Notes under the pieces: generated by a model
The model's input: only the letters and a program-made list of their open reading frames with translations
Database searches by the model: none
What the model was told of the DNA's origin: nothing
Translations under genes and position numbers: made by a program
Source of the DNA: Vibrio sp. 10N.286.49.B3
GTDB lineage: Bacteria > Pseudomonadota > Gammaproteobacteria > Enterobacterales > Vibrionaceae
Length of the DNA stretch: 64,000 nt
NCBI RefSeq assembly: GCF_002873395.1
Contig: NZ_MCUV01000024.1
Coordinates: 186,001-250,000 of the forward strand
Direction: 5' to 3'
Shown here: positions 1 to 8,272 of the stretch, in pieces
Numbering within the stretch: position 1 is the first letter of the stretch
How the letters are laid out: each line of letters starts with the position of its first letter

Positions 1-12
1 GACTCGGTAAAC

Positions 13-2397
13 GTGTCGCGAAAAGTAGTGTCACCGATAGTTAAAGATGATAAGCATCTCTGCTCTTTGCCTATGCACTGGAATCATTTTGAACTGGAAA
101 ATAGCTCCGATACCACACAGGTCATTACGCTGGTTCAACCGTTAACTAATTTACTCGGTGCAACTTATCAAAAAGGGCGAGATGGTGTTCAAGATTCAGC
201 ATGCCATTTAACTTTAAACCCAATTTCTCAGCATCACAAACCAATAAAAATATCCGATGATCAATGTCTATTTTCAGGTGTTAGTTTAGCGACTCAATCA
301 CCGTATGCGAGTGATATTGAAGGTGAGATGGTTTACGGTGTTCAAGCTAATAGTACCCTGATCAGAAACGGTAAAATTTCTATTACGACTAAACCGATGA
401 CTTATACCACTAAGGTTGAGAAACAGGTGATTCATGCACTCAATACTGGGCGAACGAGTCAGTGGTTTGAGCGTGGGATTTACAGTGGGCGCGAAAGTTT
501 GAGCGCTTTAGTGTGTGTGAAGGTGGAGCTTGATCCTCAAGAAAAAATAGAACTACGTTTTGCCCAAGTCATGGACCACGCAAAGATTCTACTTAATGGT
601 TGGCAGTCTAATAAAGCCTATTGCCAGTATTACCAACAGCAGCAGCGAGCTGAAGCAATTTTAGAAAATACACTGCCTCAACTTTCTGTTATAGAAGAAA
701 AAATAGTAAAGCAGCAACAGGATTTTTTAGTAGAAACAACGAAGAATATTAGCGATGAAAGTATGGCGCTGCACTTTGCGACAACAGCAATGAATACTTT
801 GTCATTCCTCTCAGAAGCGACGGTATGGGATGTTGAAGATAAGTTCTTAGTGAAAGAGTGTGTCGATTACCCATTCTTTAATTCACTTGATGTTTACTTT
901 TATGGCTCATTCTCTCTAATGTATTTGCTACCAGAGCTTGATGGCTGTGTGATGAAAGAGTTTGCTAAAGCGATTTTAGCCGCAGACAACACTAAGCGTC
1001 GATATTGGGAATATGAAGATAAGCCTTATGCAGAGCTTGTCGATAAAAAATACGAAGGTATCCGTGCTGCTCGTGGGGCAGTCATACATGATTTAGGCAG
1101 TCCATTTGATATACAGCCAGACGCCTACAGTTGGCATAATGTTAAAGAATGGAAAGATCTAGCGCCAAAATATATTTTAATGGTTTACCGTCATTATCAT
1201 CTAACGGGTGATCTTGATGTTGTAAAAGCATGTTGGCCAGCAGTACAAGAGAGCATTGAATTTCTCTCACAGCTCATTGAGGAAGGGGATACACTTCCAC
1301 TCACTCGCGGTACGGATGATACGTTTGATAACTTATCTTCACATGGTATTTCTATCTATTGCGGCAGCTTGTGGGCAGCAGGTTTGAAAGCCGCTGGTGA
1401 AATCGCTTTGCTTGTGGATGAGTGTAGTGTGGCAGATCAATACCAAGAGGCATCACGAGCAGCGCTTGAAACGGTAGAAGAGAGCTTGTGGGATGAAGAG
1501 CGAGGGTACTACCATTTCTTTATGACACCAGTGCAAGCTAAGCACCTGACAGGGCACAGCTATGAAGCATTAGAGCACCTAGGTTTAGTGCTTACTGGTG
1601 ATCAAGTCAGTGATAAAAATGCGCTCAACCGCTACCTAAACAGTGCTGCTCAAGATGGTGATATATCCAAAGCCGATATTCGAGTACAAATGAAAAAAGA
1701 TCTGGTTGAGCTTGCCCCTGGCGCATTCACTGCCGAGTTTTCAGATCTTGTTCATGACTCCGATAATAGCTTTGGCGATGCATTGTTAGCGGATACTTAT
1801 CTGAAGTTGGTTGGCTTAGAGGGTTTATTTAGCCACGAACGAATCACGCGCAGCTTAGCCTACACCTATCATTATAATTTTGAAGTTAATAGCCCTAAGC
1901 TAGGTGTCGCCAATATGACCTTAGCGGATGGATCACCTCATGATGCATTTCAAGCGCAAGATGTTTGGATTGGTGTGCAATACAGCGTAGCAACAGCGAT
2001 GAAGCTAGCTGGAGAACAAGAGCAAGCAGAAGTATTAATGGGCACGTTATACACGGCATTGTACGAATATGCCAAGATCCCATTTGCCGCTCCAGAAGGG
2101 TTTAATTGCTCTGTTGCCATTGATAGTCATTCTTTGACGCAAGAGTTTGGGATCACGATTGAGCAAAGTTTACGTTGGTTAAATTTATTGAAATCATCAC
2201 AGTGTTTATTGAGTGATGGGCGTGTGAATCCTCACTTTCCAACTTGTATTGATGAGTTTAGTCAGCGGGTAGGAGGTGTTGTAGGTCGAGCTTATTTAGC
2301 CGATTTACATGTGTGGGTACAAAGTATTGGTCTTAAATATACGGCAGGCAGATACTTTAGACCTGGGATGATTTTCTCATATGTATATAACATTTAA
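13..2397 (+). CDS. GH116-family glycoside hydrolase (beta-glucosidase / glucosylceramidase-like)
   Basis: A 794-residue protein with no evident signal peptide, so probably cytoplasmic. The middle and C-terminal parts read like the (alpha/alpha)6-barrel domain of GH116 enzymes, which hydrolyse beta-glucosides and glucosylceramide-type glycosides. Recognisable stretches are DYPFFNSLDVYFYGSF, preceded by Glu282 as the likely nucleophile; the HDLG...WKDLAPKYILMVYRHYHLTGD block; TDDTFD near residues 434-439, where the general acid should lie; and YCGSLWAAGLKA. The C-terminal QDVWIGVQY and RYFRPGMIFSY also fit. The start used is a GTG at base 13, but the frame is open to the window edge, so the true start may lie upstream. 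A LacI regulator follows 150 bp downstream on the same strand and may control it. Substrate is not readable from sequence; family assignment is fairly sure. Confidence 0.8.
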   Translation: MSRKVVSPIVKDDKHLCSLPMHWNHFELENSSDTTQVITLVQPLTNLLGATYQKGRDGVQDSACHLTLNPISQHHKPIKISDDQCLFSGVSLATQSPYASDIEGEMVYGVQANSTLIRNGKISITTKPMTYTTKVEKQVIHALNTGRTSQWFERGIYSGRESLSALVCVKVELDPQEKIELRFAQVMDHAKILLNGWQSNKAYCQYYQQQQRAEAILENTLPQLSVIEEKIVKQQQDFLVETTKNISDESMALHFATTAMNTLSFLSEATVWDVEDKFLVKECVDYPFFNSLDVYFYGSFSLMYLLPELDGCVMKEFAKAILAADNTKRRYWEYEDKPYAELVDKKYEGIRAARGAVIHDLGSPFDIQPDAYSWHNVKEWKDLAPKYILMVYRHYHLTGDLDVVKACWPAVQESIEFLSQLIEEGDTLPLTRGTDDTFDNLSSHGISIYCGSLWAAGLKAAGEIALLVDECSVADQYQEASRAALETVEESLWDEERGYYHFFMTPVQAKHLTGHSYEALEHLGLVLTGDQVSDKNALNRYLNSAAQDGDISKADIRVQMKKDLVELAPGAFTAEFSDLVHDSDNSFGDALLADTYLKLVGLEGLFSHERITRSLAYTYHYNFEVNSPKLGVANMTLADGSPHDAFQAQDVWIGVQYSVATAMKLAGEQEQAEVLMGTLYTALYEYAKIPFAAPEGFNCSVAIDSHSLTQEFGITIEQSLRWLNLLKSSQCLLSDGRVNPHFPTCIDEFSQRVGGVVGRAYLADLHVWVQSIGLKYTAGRYFRPGMIFSYVYNI

Positions 2398-2420
2398 GTA
2401 CAAGCTGTAACAATGCTCAG

Positions 2421-2454
2421 AAGATGGAACTGCACACCGCTGTAGTTTCATCTT
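2421..2454 (+). terminator. Hairpin after the GH116 gene
   Basis: An 11-bp stem (AAGATGGAACT with AGTTTCATCTT, one G-U pair) lies 24 bp after the stop codon. There is no long T-run, so it is at best a weak or factor-assisted terminator, or an mRNA 3'-end stabiliser. Confidence 0.4.
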
Positions 2455-2547
2455 CATGTCTCAGTTTAGTTATAGATGAATTGAGAATAGATCAACATTA
2501 CTATACTTTTTCACGTAAATAATGGAACTATCTGGAATGCTTCTCTA

Positions 2548-3570
2548 ATGACGAATAAAACAAAATCTCCTACGGTTTATGACGTTGCAAAACTAGCAGG
2601 TGTTTCACCAAGTACGGTATCACGTTTTTTAAATAGAACAACGTATGTATCTGATGATAAAAGCCAAAATATTGAGCATGCGATTAAAACACTCGGTTAC
2701 AAGCCGAACTATTCAATGCAGCAAGGTGCTAATCGTCGCTCAATGACAATTGGTGTTTTGATCCAGCATCCTGATAGCCCTTATACCAGTCGCATTCTTA
2801 ATGACATGGAAAAAACCTTAATCGCTCAAGGTTACTCTTTGGTGATCGCTACGGGTCACTGGCAAAAGAATTTAGAGGTTCATGCACTGGAATATTTAGC
2901 AAAATCGAATGTTGATGGTGTCATTATTGTCACAGGTAATATCACCAATGAAGAGATAACAAAATACGCAAAAAACATTCCCGTCGTTGCCGTTGGCTAT
3001 AACATAACAGGCGAGAAAATATGTTCGATTAATATTGATAATGAGCTAGGTGGCTACATGGCAACATTGCACCTTTTACAACAAGGTCATTGTAATATTG
3101 CCCATATTAAAGGCTTATCCACTCAACCTGATTCAGGTGCTCGTTTTGAGGGTTACAAAAAAGCCTTACAGGAAGCTGGTATTAAAATCTTACCGAAACT
3201 GATTAAACAAGGGGATTTTAGTAGTGAAGTTGGCTATGAAAAAACGATTGAATTAATTGACTCTAAAGTGCACTTCTCTGCGCTATTTGCTGCCAATGAT
3301 CAAACCGCTTATGGGGCGATGAAAGCATTAAGAGATAGAGGCTATCGAGTTCCAGAAGATGTATCCGTTATCGGCTTTGATGATTTGCCCACTTCTGAAT
3401 ATATGACACCGGCACTGACAACGCTGCGCCAACCCATTGAAGAAATAGGCACGATGTGTTCGAAATCGATGATGAACCTATTAAATAATGAAAATAATGA
3501 AACACGTATACCACCAATCGAGTTGGTTGTACGAGGTTCTACAGCATCACAATTTCGTAAATTAAGTTAA
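2548..3570 (+). CDS. LacI/GalR-family transcriptional regulator
   Basis: A 340-residue regulator of normal family length. Residues 8-30 carry the typical LacI headpiece (TVYDVAKLAGVSPSTVSRFLN). It is followed by a periplasmic-binding-protein-like sugar-sensing domain with the family landmarks DGVIIV, FAANDQTAYGAMKALRDRG and VSVIGFDDLPTSEYMTPALTTLRQP. It lies just downstream of the GH116 glycosidase, so local control of glucoside use is the likely role, with the freed sugar or a phosphorylated derivative as effector; that is inference from context. No clear operator palindrome was found in the 150 bp upstream. Family call is secure; regulon is not. Confidence 0.9.
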   Translation: MTNKTKSPTVYDVAKLAGVSPSTVSRFLNRTTYVSDDKSQNIEHAIKTLGYKPNYSMQQGANRRSMTIGVLIQHPDSPYTSRILNDMEKTLIAQGYSLVIATGHWQKNLEVHALEYLAKSNVDGVIIVTGNITNEEITKYAKNIPVVAVGYNITGEKICSINIDNELGGYMATLHLLQQGHCNIAHIKGLSTQPDSGARFEGYKKALQEAGIKILPKLIKQGDFSSEVGYEKTIELIDSKVHFSALFAANDQTAYGAMKALRDRGYRVPEDVSVIGFDDLPTSEYMTPALTTLRQPIEEIGTMCSKSMMNLLNNENNETRIPPIELVVRGSTASQFRKLS

Positions 3571-3604
3571 TGACTCGTTCTATTGATGGTCACTGATATT
3601 AAAA

Positions 3605-3642
3605 GCGCTTAGAAATAGACATGGATAGTTATTCCTAAGCGC
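3605..3642. terminator. Inverted repeat between convergent genes
   Basis: GCGCTTAG (3605-3612) pairs with CTAAGCGC (3635-3642) around a 22-base loop, between the convergent LacI gene and a small minus-strand gene. It may end transcription from either side. There is no T-run, so the call is weak. Confidence 0.35.
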
Positions 3643-3695
3643 AGCTTTAAACACACTAAAGTTAAACCGCTAATCAATACAACCGTTATTTCTTT

Positions 3696-3947
3696 TTAGT
3701 CACTTTGTTGTGATAGTCGTATTAAATCAGCGGGCAAGTAGTGCTCGGCTTCTTGTCCTTTAGCGATACAATCAATCACTTTTAGCCCTTTCATATCACC
3801 AAACTCTGTCTTTAAGTAGGCTCTAAAGGCTTGTTCATTTGGCCACTTTCCGCGCACCATATACCCATCATCTTGATTAAAATCTTCAGTTTCAAAAAAT
3901 GAAAAGTCCGTCATACCAATATTATGGCAATACAAAACAAGATACAT
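3696..3947 (-). CDS. Small conserved hypothetical protein, 83 residues
   Basis: I do not recognise this protein. It is short, soluble and mildly acidic, with an aromatic-rich N-terminus (MYLVLYCHN), a central segment GYMVRGKWPNEQAFRAYL and no signal peptide or membrane helix. It lies 43 bp downstream of the CynX/NimT-like transporter gene on the same strand and could be cotranscribed with it. The even, coding-like composition supports a real gene. No function is proposed. Confidence 0.6.
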   Translation of the reverse strand: MYLVLYCHNIGMTDFSFFETEDFNQDDGYMVRGKWPNEQAFRAYLKTEFGDMKGLKVIDCIAKGQEAEHYLPADLIRLSQQSD

Positions 3948-3990
3948 AGCTATCCTCTAAGGTAAAAATATGAATAAGCGTTTTTTCATC

Positions 3991-5184
3991 TTATAGCTCA
4001 ATTTTTCTATCTCTTGCCGCAAGAGTCGCAAATACAGTACAAGCGAGCGCAATAGTTGCAATAATTAAAATGGGTATGAGCCATGACTCTGTTTGAGTGT
4101 GCATTTTACCAATCAGTGTTGGTCCCGTTGCTGCTAATGCATAACCTATCCCTTGTGACATACCAGATAAAGAAGCGGCCTGACCACTATTTGACGTTCT
4201 TAAGCCAATAAATGAGAGGACAATAATAAAAGTAGAGCAGTTGGCTAACCCAAATAGTCCCACCCAAAAGATGGCATAGCTAGGAAGTAGAAGTAGACCG
4301 ACAAGCCCAATAAAGACCCCAGAGGCACAAATAGCGACTAACCGTTGTTGGTTATTGGTTCGCGCTAATATTGGCAGCAATAATAGGCCAGGGATCATGG
4401 TTGAGAATTGTAAAAAGCCATAAATATAGCCAGCATCAATTTCACTATAGCCAAGATCGTTGAGAATTTTTGGTAACCAACCTGCGAAAGAGTAGAAGGT
4501 AAATGAGTTCAAACCCAGTGCAAGCGTGACCTGCCAAGCGATGCTATTTTTCAGCAAGGCTTTCATTGATACTGTTTTTTCTTCAGGGCGGTTTACCGCA
4601 ACTTTTGAAGGGCGCTTAGTTATTCTAGGTAACCAGATACTTAGAGCTAAAATGGGCAAGAGTAAGTTGATCAGTAGCGCTAATTGCCAGCCAGATAAGG
4701 TAAAAATAGTGAGTTCAGAAAAAGGCACCATTAAACTTGAACTGAAGGTAGAACCAGCACCCATCGTAAAGATATAAAGTGAAGTGACCGTTGCAATGCG
4801 TGCCGGGAAAGTCAACTTCACGACGACAGGTAGCAAGACATTACCAATCGCGATACCGATGCCAATTAGGATGGTTCCTATATAAAGAGCAGGTAAGAGC
4901 CCCGATGAGCGTAGCACAATACCAGTAGTGATCATCAATAGCGCAACTACCAAGCTTGGTTCTAAGCCAATACGTTGTGATATTTTGCTGACGATGGGTG
5001 AAAAAATAGCAAAAGTAATCAGAGGTAGAGCCGTTAAAAAGCCGGCAGCAGAGGCGTTTAAATCAAAATAATCCATTATCTGTGTTAGCACTGGCGCTAA
5101 ACTGGTAAATGGAGCCCTAAGATTGAGTGCTAAAAATAAAATGCCCAAAAAGACAATGATGTTGATACGAAGAGAACGGCTCAT
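3991..5184 (-). CDS. MFS transporter, CynX/NimT (YeaN) type
   Basis: A 397-residue inner-membrane protein with about twelve hydrophobic segments. The N-terminus (FLALNLRAPFTSLAPVLTQI) is typical of the CynX/NimT branch of the major facilitator superfamily, which includes cyanate and 2-nitroimidazole transporters. The start ATG sits behind an AAAAGAACC-type weak ribosome site. The neighbouring minus-strand gene upstream encodes a nitroreductase. A functional pairing of a nitroaromatic transporter with a nitroreductase is tempting but is only inference; the two genes are 185 bp apart with a hairpin between them. Substrate is unknown. Confidence 0.8.
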   Translation of the reverse strand: MSRSLRINIIVFLGILFLALNLRAPFTSLAPVLTQIMDYFDLNASAAGFLTALPLITFAIFSPIVSKISQRIGLEPSLVVALLMITTGIVLRSSGLLPALYIGTILIGIGIAIGNVLLPVVVKLTFPARIATVTSLYIFTMGAGSTFSSSLMVPFSELTIFTLSGWQLALLINLLLPILALSIWLPRITKRPSKVAVNRPEEKTVSMKALLKNSIAWQVTLALGLNSFTFYSFAGWLPKILNDLGYSEIDAGYIYGFLQFSTMIPGLLLLPILARTNNQQRLVAICASGVFIGLVGLLLLPSYAIFWVGLFGLANCSTFIIVLSFIGLRTSNSGQAASLSGMSQGIGYALAATGPTLIGKMHTQTESWLIPILIIATIALACTVFATLAARDRKIEL

Positions 5185-5334
5185 ATGTGGTTCTTTTTAG
5201 ACTTTAGTGAATGAGTATCTAGCGTACAGGGCATTGATATGAGATACAATTTTAAATGGTATCCTTTCTTTGTTAATACACTGCCTTAGCTGAACTGGTA
5301 ACGCGATGAATGATAGAATGTGCATTGGAAAGGA

Positions 5335-5361
5335 GAGGTTATTTAAGTGCTAAATAACCTC
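5335..5361. terminator. Hairpin downstream of the nitroreductase gene
   Basis: GAGGTTATTTA and TAAATAACCTC form a perfect 11-bp stem around a 5-base loop, 8 bp beyond the nitroreductase stop codon. On the gene's strand it is followed by a pyrimidine-rich stretch rather than a clean T-run. It is probably the 3' end signal of that gene. Confidence 0.5.
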
Positions 5362-5369
5362 ATGGATAT

Positions 5370-6026
5370 CTACAGAATTGTTAAGACTTGCTCACGATCT
5401 AAGCGTGATTTTGGTAAAGCAGCGTTATAATCTTCAGTCGGGTGGTGATAACCGATAGCAAGAGCAACATCGCATTGGTAGCCTGCTAGCTCTTCAGCAA
5501 ATACTTGACCAATCAGTTCACTATCAATACCTTCCATCGTTGTCGAATCGATATTAAGACGAGCTAAGGTATGCAGTATATTGCCAAGTGCGATGTAGGT
5601 TTGTGCTTTTGTCCATGCTGCAGTATTCCCTTCAGGACCTGTATTTTGTTCAGCAAAGGCAAACCCTCCAAATGCGGCTTCACGGTTTTCAGGGGCAATA
5701 CGACCATCTTCAATCCCTTTATCGACAACAAGCGCATAATCTTCGCGTGTGTAGGCTGTATTATGGGCAAAAAGTATAATATGTGATGCGGCCATAATGT
5801 GCGGCTGATTAAATTGGTGTTTATTAGCAAAAGTGGCATCCATGCGTTTTTTTGCTGCATCGCTTTCGATAACAATAAACTTCCATGGTTGTGAGTTTAT
5901 TGAGGATGCCGATAAACGCAGCGCTTCATAAATCACCTCAAGATCTTCACTAGCGATCTTTTTTGATGGGTCATAGCGTTTAGCGGTATAGCGCTGTTTA
6001 AGATCTTGAATAATAGGGTGGTCCAT
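5370..6026 (-). CDS. NAD(P)H nitroreductase / flavin reductase, FRase I-NfsB family
   Basis: A 218-residue FMN-dependent oxidoreductase of the expected length. The sequence reads very close to my memory of the major flavin reductase FRase I of Aliivibrio fischeri: the N-terminus HPIIQDLKQRYTAKRYDPSK, the block LRLSASSINSQPWKFIVIES, the block LHTLARLNIDSTTMEGID and the C-terminal AIGYHHPTEDYNA. Such enzymes reduce free flavins, quinones and nitro-compounds with NAD(P)H in the cytoplasm, and in luminous relatives they can supply FMNH2 to luciferase. No lux gene is in this window, so a role in light production cannot be argued here. It is transcribed towards the CynX/NimT-like transporter. Confidence 0.9.
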   Translation of the reverse strand: MDHPIIQDLKQRYTAKRYDPSKKIASEDLEVIYEALRLSASSINSQPWKFIVIESDAAKKRMDATFANKHQFNQPHIMAASHIILFAHNTAYTREDYALVVDKGIEDGRIAPENREAAFGGFAFAEQNTGPEGNTAAWTKAQTYIALGNILHTLARLNIDSTTMEGIDSELIGQVFAEELAGYQCDVALAIGYHHPTEDYNAALPKSRLDREQVLTIL

Positions 6027-6158
6027 AACTTAATTCCTTGTTTTTACGATGCGAGTGACAGTGATGATAAACAATAGTCACCGTGGATCAAAGTAGGTTG
6101 AATTAAAACTGAGATTTAAGGTTAGACCCCCATATATAGTAAAACTAGAGTCTAATAA

Positions 6159-6905
6159 TTAATTTAAAGCAGCCCCACCAAATACCACAAGTGTATTTTC
6201 TAACTCTATCGTAGTCGCTAACTGGTATCCGAAAGGCATTTCTTTTATAGTAAGAATTCCAGTGGAGTGTTCATCTGTTGCACAATTAGATGATAAAACT
6301 TGAATATCATAAATACTCTGCTCTGAACTACTAAGACCAGAGTCTGAAGCAACAGCGGTTACATTGCACCCTGTGGTATTATAGTTTTGAATTGTAAATT
6401 TACGATCACCTAAGTACTCATATGAAGCAGAACTACTACCATGGTCTGTGTAGTTCATATTAAGCAAGGTATGATCATTTTTTGTATCTTCAGTAGGAAA
6501 ATACATAAAAAGGTCAGATAGATTGATGTTAAGTTCAGGAATACTGAATTTGAATGGTAGAATTTCTCCGAAATCACCACCAGTTCGTGGAATGCTTAGT
6601 GTTGCAGCAAACTTTTGTGTTCTAGATGAATCATGAAGATATAACTCATGATCGATTGCGCCGCCTTCATTAGAAACAACAGTATATCCAGTTAAACCCA
6701 ATAACGAATCTCCACTATGACCCACAATCATCGTACCGTTCTTTGTTAGCGTTACGCTGAACGGAAAATCACTATTTTCTACATATAGGCCATAATCACT
6801 ACGGGTAGAGTTGCCACCTTCAGTTCCATCACTTGAACTGCTACCACAACCAACCAATGTTGTTGCTAAAAACATCATAGTTGCATATTTTGATTTAATT
6901 TTCAT
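6159..6905 (-). CDS. Putative secreted lipoprotein, unknown function
   Basis: The likely start is the internal ATG at 6905, giving MKIKSKYATMMFLATTLVGC: a lipoprotein signal peptide with lipobox LVGC and the acylated Cys at residue 20. A short serine-rich linker follows. The mature part of about 230 residues is rich in Thr, Ser and Gly with beta-strand character, and has two later cysteines that could form a disulfide. I recognise no domain. An upstream ATG at 6923 would add six residues, but the AGG ribosome site lies between the two. No operon partners are evident. Confidence 0.7.
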   Translation of the reverse strand: MKIKSKYATMMFLATTLVGCGSSSSDGTEGGNSTRSDYGLYVENSDFPFSVTLTKNGTMIVGHSGDSLLGLTGYTVVSNEGGAIDHELYLHDSSRTQKFAATLSIPRTGGDFGEILPFKFSIPELNINLSDLFMYFPTEDTKNDHTLLNMNYTDHGSSSASYEYLGDRKFTIQNYNTTGCNVTAVASDSGLSSSEQSIYDIQVLSSNCATDEHSTGILTIKEMPFGYQLATTIELENTLVVFGGAALN

Positions 6906-7130
6906 TCCTTTGCCTACTTCCATTTAAAATCAATAGTTTAACAGTAAACTTTACTATTGCTAAATTAAAAGTCTCTCGTTCTGTAACAGTATGTAAATTC
7001 TGGAGTGTTACTGACAAAAAATAGACAAACCAGGGGCTGTCGGTAACATTAGTACTTCTAGAATGAAGTTTTCCGCAGATTTCAATACTAGGTGCTTGCC
7101 ACCCTAAATAGTCAAGATCAGTGATTTGAT

Positions 7131-7997
7131 TTATCGGCTTCCCGTTATAAAGCCAGGCACTAAAGCCTGAATAGAATCTATATTTTCTAGCTCGTGCCTA
7201 TTCATCAACTGCAAGTTGAAAGCATGTGGTGGCAAAGAAACATCGGGCGTGCAGTCTACGTGAAGATCATTGAGCACGTAGCCAGCTAACGCTTCGTTGA
7301 TTGTAATGTTTCGCACATATTGACCTTCCATACCAAGATCAATGGCTAAGTCATTTCTATTTTCATGCTTAGAGTGAGGTGCAACACTTAGGACGACATC
7401 ACGGTTCCAAAGAGAATCGTCCTTTATAGTCATGTCGTATGAGCTGTCAGTTTGCTCAGCCTTAAGAATTCGACTGATTCTAAAGCAAAGGAATTTACGT
7501 CTTTTACTATCCCAAGCACGGATGTGCCAAGCCCCGAGTCCTTTGAATATAGAATGAGGCGTAAGAGTTCTAGTTACGGTGCTAGTAGAGGAGCTGTACA
7601 GGACAGAAATACAGTGTTTATTCAGGATCGATCTTGTGACTTGAGAGACGATATCAATTGATAGCGAATCTAACACTGTCGAGAAGCTGCTTACGCCATA
7701 AGTTGTTACTGGAATTGAGTTTAGCTCCTGACCCCACGCGATTAACCTCAGGGCGGCTTCTGGGTCATGCTCAAAAGCAGGACTAAACGATCCTGACCTT
7801 ATATATGCTCGTAGGCTGTCGTTGAAAATAGTGTTTTCGGGAAAACGTTTCTTGTAAGCGTTAAAAGAGCGGCTTGCTGTAGCAACGGCAATATCACCGT
7901 GCTGAATAAGGTCGGAACGATTCACTTTCCCAAAGAAGCAAAGATAGAAATCAATAAGCCTTAGTCGTTTTATTTGTGGAGATTCAACACAACGCAC
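7131..7997 (-). CDS. WYL-domain transcriptional regulator, CapW/BrxR-like
   Basis: A 288-residue regulator divergent from the SMC operon. The N-terminal part (RLRLIDFYLCFFGKVNRSDLIQ and the ATASRSFNAYKKRFP helix) is a winged helix-turn-helix like that of CapW and BrxR, the repressors that accompany CBASS, BREX and other phage-defence loci. The middle holds a WYL-type domain (ISVLYSSSTSTVTRTLTPHS, GAWHIRAWDSKRRKFLCFRI), and the C-terminus looks like a WCX dimer domain. I chose the GTG at 7997 because AAGGG lies 8 bp before it; the longer frame opens with a TTG at 8015 that has no good site. By analogy it should repress the neighbouring cassette until a damage or infection signal appears. That is inference from family and context. 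Confidence 0.85.
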   Translation of the reverse strand: MRCVESPQIKRLRLIDFYLCFFGKVNRSDLIQHGDIAVATASRSFNAYKKRFPENTIFNDSLRAYIRSGSFSPAFEHDPEAALRLIAWGQELNSIPVTTYGVSSFSTVLDSLSIDIVSQVTRSILNKHCISVLYSSSTSTVTRTLTPHSIFKGLGAWHIRAWDSKRRKFLCFRISRILKAEQTDSSYDMTIKDDSLWNRDVVLSVAPHSKHENRNDLAIDLGMEGQYVRNITINEALAGYVLNDLHVDCTPDVSLPPHAFNLQLMNRHELENIDSIQALVPGFITGSR

Positions 7998-8272
7998 AAT
8001 GATTACCCTTATCAAAATGAACTGTACTAATTTACTCTAACGAATCATTTGATACCAGTGTAATATGGCATCTGTTGATTATTTGACCACTAGTAGGCAC
8101 GTTACACTCGGCTCTTATGGGTGTTGAGGTATTTCTCTTTTTAAATGTGTTTTTTAACTCTGGTGGAAACTGGAAGCACAAATAACGGACTCATTTAATG
8201 GCCGCCGAGCCAATAAGTTTGTTGCAAATCATTCACTAGCCGAGGGGTTGAGAATATCTCTACCACACTGTA
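7998..8272. promoter_or_regulatory. Divergent promoter region between WYL regulator and SMC operon
   Basis: This 275-bp gap must hold both promoters and the regulator's operator. The best symmetric element is AGTGTAA at 8057-8063 facing TTACACT at 8102-8108, a 7-bp inverted repeat 38 bp apart. It brackets a possible minus-strand promoter (TGGTCA, then TATTAC about 18 bp on). No convincing -10 for the plus strand and no strong ribosome site before the SMC start were found. The operator assignment is tentative. Confidence 0.35.
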
